A stretch of DNA of 64,000 nt from Agapetus fuscipes (lineage: Eukaryota; Arthropoda; Insecta; Trichoptera; Glossosomatidae). The position numbers and the translations under genes are program-made. This document shows positions 40,929 to 50,308 of this stretch, one piece after another (position 1 is the stretch's first letter; every line of letters begins with the position of its first letter). The stretch is taken from assembly GCA_951799405.1 (NCBI GenBank), contig OX637357.1, positions 1 through 64,000 on the forward strand, written 5' to 3'. The notes beneath the pieces were generated by a model, which ran no database searches, was not told where the DNA came from, and saw only the letters and a program-made list of their open reading frames with translations.

Positions 40929-41803
40929 CAGTAGCTGTTCAGCATCCACCGCAGCACCACGTGTTACTCGCGCTCCGTAGTTAAAAATTCATAACTTGGG
41001 ATATTCTAGCCGGATCTCCGTGATTTATGTTTTAAAAGTTGCGCCTTGCCTTGCCGCATCAGTTGGTGTAAAATAACGGGTTGTAGTGCAAAGATTTTCA
41101 GTTTAATCGTAGATTTTGTTTAAAAAAGTAAAAATTTGTAGGTTAAAAAACAGTTTTTGTGCGACGCCACTCTTCTGGATGCATATTAAATTACGAAAAT
41201 TGTGTTTGCGTATGCGCTTTACAAGTACCTTCAAAAAAGTCAGTGTGGGCACATACCTAAAGTGCATCAATCCCGAATTATAAGACTTTTTAAGAAAACC
41301 ACGTGTTTGTCTAATTCCTAAACTATTAGTGTTGGACATCAAAAAAACAGTTCAAAAGGTGCGCCTTACTTATTGAAGCCATTGTACAGTAACAAAACGT
41401 ATCATTTACAAGTAACTTGATAAATATTGTGCTTTATGTCAAAAAAATAAGTAAAAAATCATCTATTTTGGAAACGCTGCCTCTCACAGAAGAGATAAAA
41501 ATCAAAATCAAAGACTATTGGGTGCGCCTTAACGCGTTCCTACTTTTACACAGTGGTGGCTTATCTCTAAGTTAATTATTTTGCGAGATATTCGCATTTC
41601 TATAGAAACCACGTGTTTTCTAACTTTGCCAATAATATGAATATTAAAATGAAAATAAGACCGTTGGCTTTCTATTGGTAGTCCGCATCCGCGGGCATTT
41701 TTTTTTTTTTTTTTTTTTTTTTTTTCCTCTCCTCGTGGGTGATCGTGATTTACTTGTGACATGACATGACTCTGTGATAGACACTCTGATAAACACTCTT
41801 AAA
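40929..41803 (+). promoter_or_regulatory. 5' UTR of G with repeated CACGTG boxes
   Basis: CACCACGTGTTACTCGCGCT near 40958, AAACCACGTGTTTG near 41297 and GAAACCACGTGTTTTC near 41606, each followed or preceded by GCGCCTTA/G-type segments, look like degenerate monomers of the kind seen in NA1/NA2. A T-run of about 27 lies at 41699-41725. Confidence 0.5.
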
Positions 41804-43003
41804 ATGCAGCGAACTCCACCAAACACGCCCGCTCGAACGGTGAGGGCTGACGGCTCTTTGGGGGGCTCACAGCCCACAACTGCCACGCAGGAAAGTTCAT
41901 CCACCAGTCACGCTCCCGCAGATAATGAACCAGCGATCAGGATCGCAGCGCTTTGCGCTCTCATTCTTAAAAAAGCAAAGAGCAAAGACATTGTGGAATG
42001 GACCAGCGAAATCGATGTTTTGGCCAAGGGGCTGGGGCCCATTCCCGCATCCTTCCTAGCAGCACCAGCAGCACAAAATAACGAAGACCTGAAGGAGATC
42101 AAAAGCCAGATTACGGCCCTGCACAAGACCGTCAGCGAGCTGGCATCAGCAGCCACCCGAGCCCAAACGTACTCCGGAGCAGTGCGAAAGAGCTTAGAAC
42201 CACCAGCTCCCTCCTGCAGCGCAAAAGAGCAAGCGGTGAAAACCACCACCGAAAGGAAATTCACTCTTCTTGTGTCGAGTTCCGACACAAGAGCCACGTC
42301 TTACGACATTAGGAAGACAATTTCAACAGGAGTCAAGCCAAAAGACTTGAAAATTGGAGTCAACGGGATGACCCAAGTATCCCAGAACAGACTAACAATT
42401 TCATGTAGTGATGAGTGCAGCCTCAAGGTGCTGCAAACCGAAATAGAGAAGCTCCCGGGACTCGCCGCCAGGGAGGCGAGGCGGACGAACCCTCTTCTCA
42501 TCCTTAAAGGAGTCGATGTAGACGTCCAGGAGAGTGAACTACTCGAGTCCCTCAGACACCAGAATGAGGACTTGAAGTTGGACGCTACCAACCTCAAAAT
42601 CCTGAGGTTCTCAAGGAATCGGAACAACCACCTCAAGAACGTCATTGTGTCTGCTTCCCCCGACATCCGCCAGATTTTGCTCAGGAAGGGACGGGTGAAC
42701 GTGGGATTCATCCGAGTCCACGTTGAAGACTTCTCATCTGTGGTGCATTGCTACAAATGCCTGGGATACGGGCATGTGGCGAGCAGATGCAACACGACCG
42801 AGCAAAGATGCGGACACTGCGCGGGGACCCACAAATTCGCCGCTTGCCCCAACCTCGAGGCCCCACCTAAGTGCCACAATTGTGCCAAGACAAACGCCAG
42901 GTCGACAACTAAACTAGGCACTGACCACAGGGCAAACCATCACGACTGTAGCTACCTCGCCAGAATGGAGAAGCTCGCCCAGGACCGAACAAACTATGGA
43001 TAG
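41804..43003 (+). CDS. ORF1 of G: gag-like protein
   Basis: 399 residues from ATG at 41804 (MQRTPPNTPARTVRADGS); the in-frame codons further upstream are a non-homologous leader. It shares LILKKAKSKDIVEWTSEID with F and the NA elements, then the gag core (GVNGMTQVSQNRLTI) and C-terminal CYKCLGYGHVASRC and CGHCAGTHKFAAC plus CHNC...H...C. The stop overlaps the ORF2 start by 8 nt (ATGGATAG, 42996-43003). Confidence 0.9.
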   Translation: MQRTPPNTPARTVRADGSLGGSQPTTATQESSSTSHAPADNEPAIRIAALCALILKKAKSKDIVEWTSEIDVLAKGLGPIPASFLAAPAAQNNEDLKEIKSQITALHKTVSELASAATRAQTYSGAVRKSLEPPAPSCSAKEQAVKTTTERKFTLLVSSSDTRATSYDIRKTISTGVKPKDLKIGVNGMTQVSQNRLTISCSDECSLKVLQTEIEKLPGLAAREARRTNPLLILKGVDVDVQESELLESLRHQNEDLKLDATNLKILRFSRNRNNHLKNVIVSASPDIRQILLRKGRVNVGFIRVHVEDFSSVVHCYKCLGYGHVASRCNTTEQRCGHCAGTHKFAACPNLEAPPKCHNCAKTNARSTTKLGTDHRANHHDCSYLARMEKLAQDRTNYG

Positions 43004-46000
43004 CGCAGCTTTCAGCCTCAAAGTACTACAGCAGAATATGCTAAGATCTCAATTAGCCCAGGAGACGACCCTCATGAGGAATGCCAACATCTTTCTCCTC
43101 CAGGAACCTTACACCGGGGCCACAGGAAAAACCAGAGCGTCGGGCAGGACCGTCTTCCAGTGGACAAAGGGGGGAAAGGACAACCCATGCAAAGCCGCGA
43201 TCGTCCTGGACCACAGATGCCCAGCAGGAACGTTACTTGCCGAGCACTCCGACGCAAACGGGGTTTTCATCAGCGTGCAGCTGGATCACTCCTCGACCAT
43301 CATACTAGCCTCAGTTTACATCGAACCCTTACAAGATGTGACACCTATGCTTAACAAAATCAGGGAGATTAATAACATATGCCAACACACCCACGCACAG
43401 CTTGTCATCGGAGGAGATTTCAACGCCAAAAGTAGCTGGTGGGGAAGCCCCAGAACAAACTCCAGAGGAGCAGCAATTGCGGACCTCTGTGGCGAGCTGA
43501 ATTGGACCATCCTCAATACCGGGAACACACCAACATTCGACACCTACAGAGGCACAAAACATTTAACCTCACACATTGACATCACCATCTGCAGCCTTGG
43601 AATGTCGGGAAAAATCACAAATTGGCGCGTGGACGACAGCTGTGGTGGACTCTCAGACCATAAACCAATAAGTTTCACAATGGAATTAAACGCAACACAA
43701 GCAACTAACATCGGCACCAGGATTTTCAACACAAAAAAAGCAAACTGGGGTGAGTTTGCAGAAGAGGCAAACAAGGACTCGGCCACATTGGCGACAGCCA
43801 TCGAGAGTTGTCACACACAGAGCCAGTTAGAAAAAATCATCGCAAATCTCAGTGAAACACTTCAAAGAGCCTGCGAAAAATCGATACCCAAAATAGGGGT
43901 TCCCTCCAAAAGACGCTGCCCTTGGTGGTCAGACGAACTACAAAGCCTAAAGAACAGGATGATTGCAACCAAAAGAAAACTGCAAAATTCCTGCATAGCG
44001 CGAAGACAAACTACCACTCTAGGCGCATACCTGGAAGCAAAAGAAAACTTCAAAACGGCTGTACAGAAGGCAAAAACTAGCAGCTGGAAAGACTTCTGCC
44101 GGATACAAGGCAAGGAAACTATCTGGACTACTGTCAAACGCCTCACCAGCAAAGGAGCAGCCATGCCAACAACCCTAAAGTTAGGAAATACACACTGCAA
44201 GAACGCAGCCGACACGGGAAAAGCAGTCCTCAATCACTTCTTCATCGAGGATCGTCCCGAGGAAGATGATTCTAACCACAAGCAAATAAGAGATACCTGC
44301 AACGCCGATTCAGAGGGATCAGATGAACCTCCTTTCACTCTGAAGGAGGTGCTCTCGACACTAAATGAATTCAGTGCTAAAAAAGCACCGGGCCCGGATG
44401 GCTTCACAGCCGACATATGCCAGCATTTTACCATCGGGCACAAGAAATTCATCACCGACGTCATTAACAAATGCCTGGAGCTCAACCACTTTCCGGCCGA
44501 TTGGAAAACGGCAAGGGTCATCCTTGTTCCAAAACCAGGCAAGGACATGGAACAAATCACCAGTCTGCGTCCAATCGGCTTGATTTCCGTGTGGGGAAAG
44601 CTCTTGGAGAAACTGATGATCAACAGGGTTCTTTGGCGACTTCATCAAGAACGGAGCCTCAGCAAGAGGCAATTCGGTTTCACCCGCCAAACCTCAGCAG
44701 AAGACGCCTTGAACAAGGTCATCAGGATGATCGAAGCCTCAAGAAACAGCAAAAAGATATCGATAGTGGTGTCGCTCGACATCAAGGGGGCATTCGATCA
44801 TGCCTGGTGGCCGTACATTCAAAAGCAACTGCAGAAGAGAAATTGCCTCAGAAATATCTCCAGACTCATCTCTAGCTATTTTACAGACAGGAGGGCCTAT
44901 ACAGTGTTGGGAGGGACAACATCCGAAAAGAGCACCACTCGAGGATGCGTCCAAGGCTCAGCCTGCGGCCCACACCTCTGGAATTTGATAGTGGACGAGC
45001 TTTTACAGGAGGAATTCGGAAAAGACACTCACCTCCAGGCCTATGCAGACGATATCGTCGCAATCTCATCAAACGAGAGCCAAGCTGCCGCCGAGAGTTC
45101 CATGAACAGAGCGCTGGAAAAAATTGCCAAATGGGGCCAGGAAGCTAAGCTATCCTTCTCACCGAGCAAGTGCGTGGCCATGGTTGTGACCAGGAAGAAG
45201 GCAACATCACCAGCGAGCCTATTTCTAAATGGTATCAAGCTGCCAGAGGTCGACCACTTCAAAATCTTAGGAGTCATTGTCGACAAACAACTGACATGGA
45301 ATCGCCATGTCAGCGAAGTGTGCAGAAAGGCAGCCAATACCTTCCGAATGGTCTCTTCCATGGCCAAACCGACGTGGGGACTCAACCCTGAGATCACGAA
45401 GACCATATACCTGGGAGCTATATCACCGATGGTCACGTACTGTGCGAGCGTATGGGGAGCCGCAGTACAGAAAAAAAGCATAGAAAGGTGCCTCAATCGT
45501 CTGCAACGGCCTATCTGCATAAGGGTGTGCAAAGGGTACAGGACCATGTCCTCGACGTCAGCGATGGCGCTGGCCGGCCTTCCACCATTGTCTTTACTCA
45601 TAAAGGAGGTCGCTGACACCTACGCAGCCAAAAAGGGGCTCGGACTGCACGCACTGCCAGATGACAGGAGGTATCAAGCCCCAACTGACTGGTACACTTT
45701 GCCGCACCCAAGCGAGCTCCACTACGAAAGTGTTAACGAAAACATAGACACGATTCAGGGCAAAACGGACAAAAAATACGAGGTATACACAGATGGAAGC
45801 CGCCTTGATGACAGAGTGGGCGCCGGTTTTGTGGTATACGCAGAAGGCACAGAAGCAAAGACTGGCAAGGTGAAGCTGGCAGATTACTGCACAGTTTTTC
45901 AAGCCGAGCTGGTGGCCATCCTTGAGTCTTTAAAATGGATAGACAGTCATGCGGAGTCCCCATGCGACATCAAAGTATTCTCAGACTCGCTGTCAGCTCT

Positions 46001-46715
46001 TCAAGCCATAGGCGATCCAAGGTGCCTGAACACCATCGTCCGCGCCATCACAGAAGTCACCAAGCAAACGAGGGACAGGGGCGGAACGGTCACGTTTCAC
46101 TGGGTGAAGGGACACTCTGGCATCACCGGAAATGAGAGAGCGGATGAACTGGCTCGCGACGCTAGTCTCTTGCACACGACCCCGAAGTTCGACGAGTATT
46201 CTCTCAGCTACGCCAAAAAAGCACTAAGAGAAAAAACACTAAGCGACTGGGAACAACGGTACAAGAGAGAAACCACAGGGAATACAACAAAATCTTTCCT
46301 CCCTACCATCAGCGACGCGTTAAAGCTGTCCAAACTGATAAGCCCAACATTTGAGTCCACACAGGTCCTCAGTGGCCACGGAGCAATGAAATCGTACCTG
46401 TGGCGATTCAATCTGAGCAACACAAACACGTGCCCTTGCGACAACACCTCGATCCAGACTGTGGAACACTTGCTTTTCCACTGCGGAGCAACAGCAAGTA
46501 AAAAGATGGAAACCGAAGGTGAACTGAAAAACACAATGAATATTACAACAATCAGAGAGATGCTGACCGACAAAAAGTGCGTCCATGCACTGTACAAATA
46601 CTTCCAAGTGACAATAAATACAATTATCAACCTGAACAAAGCAGAAATCCAAGACGCCACAACAAACCACACACAAACCACACACACCACGCCACACACC
46701 CAACACCAAACATAA
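42996..46715 (+). CDS. ORF2 of G: endonuclease-RT-RNase H polyprotein, intact
   Basis: 1239 residues. Endonuclease: QQNMLRSQLA, LLQEPYTG, IGGDFNAKSSWWGS and LSDHKP. RT: LRPIGLISVWGKLLEK, QFGFTRQTSAEDAL, SLDIKGAFDHAWW, GCVQGSACGPHLWN and AYADD. RNase H: YTDGSRLDDRVGAGF, QAEL, FSDS and NERADELA, so all four acidic positions are present. A C-terminal zinc motif has CPCDN...H...C. The tail is Thr/His/Gln-rich (TNHTQTTHTTPHTQ). The frame is open throughout. It is homologous to F along its whole length and is a plausible trans-acting partner for the gag-only elements. Confidence 0.92.
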   Translation: MDSAAFSLKVLQQNMLRSQLAQETTLMRNANIFLLQEPYTGATGKTRASGRTVFQWTKGGKDNPCKAAIVLDHRCPAGTLLAEHSDANGVFISVQLDHSSTIILASVYIEPLQDVTPMLNKIREINNICQHTHAQLVIGGDFNAKSSWWGSPRTNSRGAAIADLCGELNWTILNTGNTPTFDTYRGTKHLTSHIDITICSLGMSGKITNWRVDDSCGGLSDHKPISFTMELNATQATNIGTRIFNTKKANWGEFAEEANKDSATLATAIESCHTQSQLEKIIANLSETLQRACEKSIPKIGVPSKRRCPWWSDELQSLKNRMIATKRKLQNSCIARRQTTTLGAYLEAKENFKTAVQKAKTSSWKDFCRIQGKETIWTTVKRLTSKGAAMPTTLKLGNTHCKNAADTGKAVLNHFFIEDRPEEDDSNHKQIRDTCNADSEGSDEPPFTLKEVLSTLNEFSAKKAPGPDGFTADICQHFTIGHKKFITDVINKCLELNHFPADWKTARVILVPKPGKDMEQITSLRPIGLISVWGKLLEKLMINRVLWRLHQERSLSKRQFGFTRQTSAEDALNKVIRMIEASRNSKKISIVVSLDIKGAFDHAWWPYIQKQLQKRNCLRNISRLISSYFTDRRAYTVLGGTTSEKSTTRGCVQGSACGPHLWNLIVDELLQEEFGKDTHLQAYADDIVAISSNESQAAAESSMNRALEKIAKWGQEAKLSFSPSKCVAMVVTRKKATSPASLFLNGIKLPEVDHFKILGVIVDKQLTWNRHVSEVCRKAANTFRMVSSMAKPTWGLNPEITKTIYLGAISPMVTYCASVWGAAVQKKSIERCLNRLQRPICIRVCKGYRTMSSTSAMALAGLPPLSLLIKEVADTYAAKKGLGLHALPDDRRYQAPTDWYTLPHPSELHYESVNENIDTIQGKTDKKYEVYTDGSRLDDRVGAGFVVYAEGTEAKTGKVKLADYCTVFQAELVAILESLKWIDSHAESPCDIKVFSDSLSALQAIGDPRCLNTIVRAITEVTKQTRDRGGTVTFHWVKGHSGITGNERADELARDASLLHTTPKFDEYSLSYAKKALREKTLSDWEQRYKRETTGNTTKSFLPTISDALKLSKLISPTFESTQVLSGHGAMKSYLWRFNLSNTNTCPCDNTSIQTVEHLLFHCGATASKKMETEGELKNTMNITTIREMLTDKKCVHALYKYFQVTINTIINLNKAEIQDATTNHTQTTHTTPHTQHQT

Positions 46716-47058
46716 CACACCACTTTCAAAAGCGGACGCTTTCAAAGTGAGAGTAGCTCAACAAAGAAAGACGAAAGGATAAAACCTAGTAGTAAGGCCA
46801 ATGAGCCGCTCACCCCGACTGAGTTTACTGTGATTCCTCAGTCATAAGGCAAATGCCAGGGTGATTCCAACCAAGCCGGGCACAGCCGCACTCCTCCATA
46901 CTATCCCAAAAAACACAACCAGGAGCCCGCGCTCAAAAAAAGTAGTAAAGATGAACTGGCGAGATCAGATGCTCGACCAGGCAAACCAAAAAGTAGTTAT
47001 AATCCTTGTACGCGATAAGCAAGGTTCCCCCCAAGATACCCATCCAAAAAAAAAAAAA
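46716..47058 (+). promoter_or_regulatory. 3' UTR of G with conserved three-stem module
   Basis: Module at 46810-46864: outer stem TCACCC/GGGTGA, hairpin GACTGAG/CTCAGTC with loop TTTACTGTGATTC, and hairpin GGC-AAAT-GCC. The near-terminal hairpin CCTTG...CAAGG (47004-47024) encloses TACGCGATAAG. Confidence 0.75.
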
Positions 47059-47084
47059 CCTAACCTAACCTAACCTAACCTAAC
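47059..47084. repeat. Last (CCTAA)n array, about 26 bp: telomere/subtelomere boundary
   Basis: Five CCTAA units after the A tail of G; the sequence then changes to non-telomeric DNA (TTCAATATCGACACC). No longer CCTAA array was seen to the right. Confidence 0.9.
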
Positions 47085-48575
47085 TTCAATATCGACACCA
47101 CAAATATCACTTATAAAACCTGGCGGTAAAATTGTGAACTAGAAGGTGTTCGCAATGAGATGGACAACATTAGTAATATTGCATATGAGTAACAGAGATA
47201 GCAGAATTCTTATTACTTTGCTTTAAAAATGAATTGGCCAATAACTATACCCGGCCAATAACCTGTCACCCTATTAGCCAAGTAACTGTTTGAGTTTGTG
47301 TATTTTTGCAGTGAAAATATCTTGTTTTATTTTCCTTTCAAGTCTTTTGTTTTCTTTTGAAAAAAAAAAAACATAATTTGGAGTATTTCGATAAATAAAT
47401 TCGATGAATTTCAGCACTATTAGCAAATTGTATTTGACCGTACACATAAAATATATTTATTTTCATCTGAACAGGGCTGGAAGCCTCATTACCACGGTAA
47501 TTCCTACCTACCGAATATCGGTAATATTTGTATGAAGACAGATCAGCTGTTGTTAGGTTTTTTTTGATGGAAAGGTACCTTCTGATGTACCTACAGGATA
47601 CTTTATCCGGCTAGCTCCATTGGCATCAGTCTCAAGGCGTGGGGTTCTTTCTTTGTGTTGCTTACTTTATACTTTGGGAAGGGTTGTATATTGATACGAC
47701 AAGAGCTAATGTTAACAAAAGAGATTTAATCAGTTTAAGTCAAATATAAAATTAAATCCATAAAAAGGGAAAGAGTAATAGTGGAGAAAGAAAAAGCCAG
47801 ACCTGTATTAACACTCAAACACAATCACAGTTCTCGCGGCTCACTTTCACGAAGCACTGATCTGTAGGCTGGAGTCCTAGGCAAGCTTACATTAAGCCCG
47901 GGAGGTGATTTTCACGGCTCGGGGCTTCGCCTCCCGAGAGCCACAGTCCATGAGGCGGATGCCTCAACACGTGGAGCCCCAGGGTGGAGGCTCCTCTGCA
48001 CCAGGCTTCGGTCCCTGAGGCGGGTGCCTCGGATGGCGGATGCTCCATGTAGATGTCCCCACGTGGAAGCCTCGCGGCTAAGTCCACGGGGGCCCCAACT
48101 GGGAAACCCAGGCAGTTATTGCCACGTCGCAGCGCTGTTTCCGACCTCCACCTTTGTACGCGAGTAATTCCAGACTGCTCGTCGGTTGACCGACTGCGTG
48201 CCGCTTCGGCAAAACTCGGTTGTCTTTTGGCTACGGCCACGTTGACATGAGTGTAGTCATCATTGCACTGACTTCACACATAATTTATTTTAAATGTTAT
48301 TTTAAAAATAACATAACACTGTTCACTTGCTGTCATCTTGGATTGACAGGTCTTCATACCCCCCCCCCATACAAGGTTGATATTTGAAATTAAAAAATGG
48401 TTCCATTTCTGACAAGGCGCATACACACATTCTCATTTAAACACGGTTACCCGTTGCGTAATGACCATTATGCAACGGGCTGTAGAAATGTATGGCATTG
48501 TGATTGCGTTAGCCGTTTTGTATTTAGTAAATTACCAAATGGGAGTAGAAAAATAAATACAGCGAGTATTTTAAT
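47085..48575. other. Subtelomeric sequence without a recognised gene
   Basis: AT-rich to about 47860, then a GC-rich island (about 47880-48240) with TGAGGCGGATGCCTCA-type palindromic segments, then a C-run (48361-48369). A 117-codon minus frame over the island has no recognisable domain. The stretch 47570-47645 matches 51188-51253 in inverted orientation (see the repeat entries). Confidence 0.4.
47570..47645 (-). repeat. Dispersed repeat copy 1, inverted relative to 51188-51253
   Basis: AAGGTACCTTCTGATGTACC through ATCCGGCTAGCTC to AAGGCGTGG aligns with the reverse complement of 51188-51253 with small differences. The family is unknown. Confidence 0.6.
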
Positions 48576-48902
48576 GTGTACAAGGGTGTGAGACAGGGTT
48601 GCATAATGAGCCCATGGTTATTCAATATAATCATGGATCATTGTGTTAAACAAGCGAGTCTGGAAGGGCATGGCATACAGATTGGAGAGAGAAAAGTCGG
48701 AGTTCTGCTTTATGCTGATGACGCAGTATTAATTGCTGATTCAGCAGCGGAACTTCAGGCAATGCTCTCTAGTCTGAACCATGCTCTGTGTGTGAACAAG
48801 TTGAAAATTAATGCAAGTAAGACGAAAGTACTGATTTTTGACAGAATGGATGAAAATGAAGAATGCACGCTCATGTTGAATGGTACGAAAGAGGTATGTA
48901 AG
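48576..48902 (+). pseudogene. LINE reverse transcriptase fragment (RTE-like?)
   Basis: The open frame reads KGVRQGCIMSPWLFNIIMDHCV..., then VGVLLYADDAVLIADSAAELQAML and LKINASKTKVLIF: RT blocks 4-6 with an intact YADD. Nothing recognisable flanks it, so it is a decayed fragment. The clade (RTE-like or related) is a guess from the motif style. The fragment at 56477-56602 may come from the same type of element. Confidence 0.7.
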
Positions 48903-49061
48903 GATAGGAAAAAATGGAGGCAACTCTGCAGAGGCTCTGGCCACCCCTAGCGGAATGGCGACAGAGTTACAGTTACAGTATCATTGATCCTTTTTGTATT
49001 AAAAAATTTGAGATAGTGATTTTTCATACGGCTTCCTCTATTTCTTAACTAATAAGTTACA

Positions 49062-49200
49062 GTAAGGCTGACTACCAATCCTGTAACAATATTTCAATTC
49101 GTCAATGTCACCCCTGTTTTGGCAAAAAGTTGCAGGGTTTATCATCATTTGAGATTTGGGTTTGTATCGTGTATGCAGCAACATGCTTACTTACATGTTA
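49062..49200 (+). repeat. 250-bp dispersed repeat, degenerate copy
   Basis: Shares GGCTGAC-ACCAAT, AATGTCACCCCTGTTT and TTGAGATTTGGGTTT with the better copies at 50422-50662 and 52975-53222. Confidence 0.55.
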
Positions 49201-49469
49201 ACACATCTTCGCCACTTAGATTATCTCCTGGCTCTGCGTGATGAGGCCAGCACTGCTCGTGCCCTCCCTCCCATCTCACTAATTGCAGTTTTCTGTGCAG
49301 TGCACTGCGCTGCGTGTATAATATGTCGTATACTCCTGCCCAGCAGAGTTGCCGCGCTGTGGGGAGGAATGAGCATTCAGGGAAATACTTGAACACCGGA
49401 ATTCTGCAGTTCTGGGAGACATTACCTGCTCGCACCACGCAAAACGCAAGCTACACATATAGTGCAATT

Positions 49470-49897
49470 TTTTGTCGCCCTATCCCTAACAGGTTTCGTA
49501 TGTGGCGAGGGGAAGCTTATTATTTTTACAGGTAAGGGGGCGGCTATACGCCAACAACTTCAGTTTAAGTGGGGGTTTCTCAGTTCCCGAGCGGGCTGGG
49601 CTTTCTTGTGAAGGCTGAGTAAGCCTCGCCGGTATTTTATTTTGGGTTTTGAAATTAACACCGAAATTGGAAATCATTTCTGACACGCTCGGTGGGATTC
49701 GAACCCGAGTTCACGGCATGGAATGCAAGCACTCTACCAACTGAGCTATTGACCCAACTAATGCAGACATCCATGCAAAAAAAAAAAAAACGGCTGACAA
49801 TCAAAATGAAGTTGTTGGCGTAAGATCGGACCCCTTATATGTAAAAATAAATAAGGTTTACTAGTCACATGCGACCCTTCCGTAATAAATGCGGCAA
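49470..49897. mobile_element. Non-autonomous DNA element with ~95-bp inverted terminal repeats
   Basis: The left end (49470-49562) and the reverse complement of the right end (49803-49897) align through GTATGTGGCGAGGGG / GCATGTGACTAGTAAA, TTATTTTTACA, TAAGGGG and ACGCCAACAACTTCA. No protein is encoded. A related single end lies at 59101-59215. Target-site duplication was not resolved. Confidence 0.6.
49691..49757 (-). pseudogene. tRNA-like sequence (SINE head or tRNA pseudogene)
   Basis: On minus, TAGCTCAGTTGGTAGAGTG matches a D-arm/A-box and GGGTTCGAATCCC a T-arm/B-box. The anticodon stem pairs poorly (loop ATTCCAT) and the acceptor strands do not pair, so a functional tRNA is unlikely. It sits inside the TIR element, next to an A-run (about 49776-49789 on plus). 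Confidence 0.55.
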
Positions 49898-50129
49898 GAA
49901 GTGACACTTCATGCGCAGCTTAGTAGCATTGTAGCGTAGTGATGTTTGAAGCTTTTTTCCGCGGGACAACATCTCACGTCTTTGTAACCACGGTCCTAAG
50001 CAACAGATAAAATGTAAGTGAGCCTTTAGCAACCCTGCCGTGTGACGTTACTAATCGTTTAACGAATTGAAATGTGCAGGGCCTGCAGAATAAACGGACG
50101 TTTGTATATCTTGCAGTATCGATTGGAAG

Positions 50130-50308
50130 ATGATATGGTTCACTTTGCCAAAGTCAAAAGTTGCAGCGCTTATGTTCATTTGAGATTAGGTTTTTATAAT
50201 CCACATGCGGCATGTGTAAGCGCGCACTTATACGTGTTTGCTTATGGAAATGCATTTAATATGAATCTTAAATGTTATGTATCTTTGCAAACTAAGATTA
50301 TAGATGGT
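50130..50308 (+). repeat. 250-bp dispersed repeat copy
   Basis: GGTTCACTTTGCCAAAGTC, TTATGTTCATTTGAGATTAGG, GTGTAAGCGCGCACTTATACG and CTAAGATTATAGATG match the family. Confidence 0.6.

Larger units (their letters stand above)
40929..47058 (+). mobile_element. TRAS-like non-LTR retrotransposon G, complete (about 6.1 kb)
   Basis: The most proximal telomeric element. It has a 5' UTR whose first 60 bp resemble NA1/NA2, gag, an overlapping ORF2 with RNase H, a 3' UTR with the conserved module and an A tail of 12. Both ORFs are open. It differs from F across its length, so at least two TRAS-like subfamilies share this telomere. Confidence 0.9.

Noticed and set aside
47887..48240. 117-codon minus frame as a host gene
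   Set aside because: Composition reflects a GC-rich island with palindromic repeats; no domain, intron signal or conserved motif was seen.
49691..49757. A functional tRNA-Gly(UCC) gene
   Set aside because: D-arm and T-arm fit, but the anticodon stem and acceptor stem do not pair.
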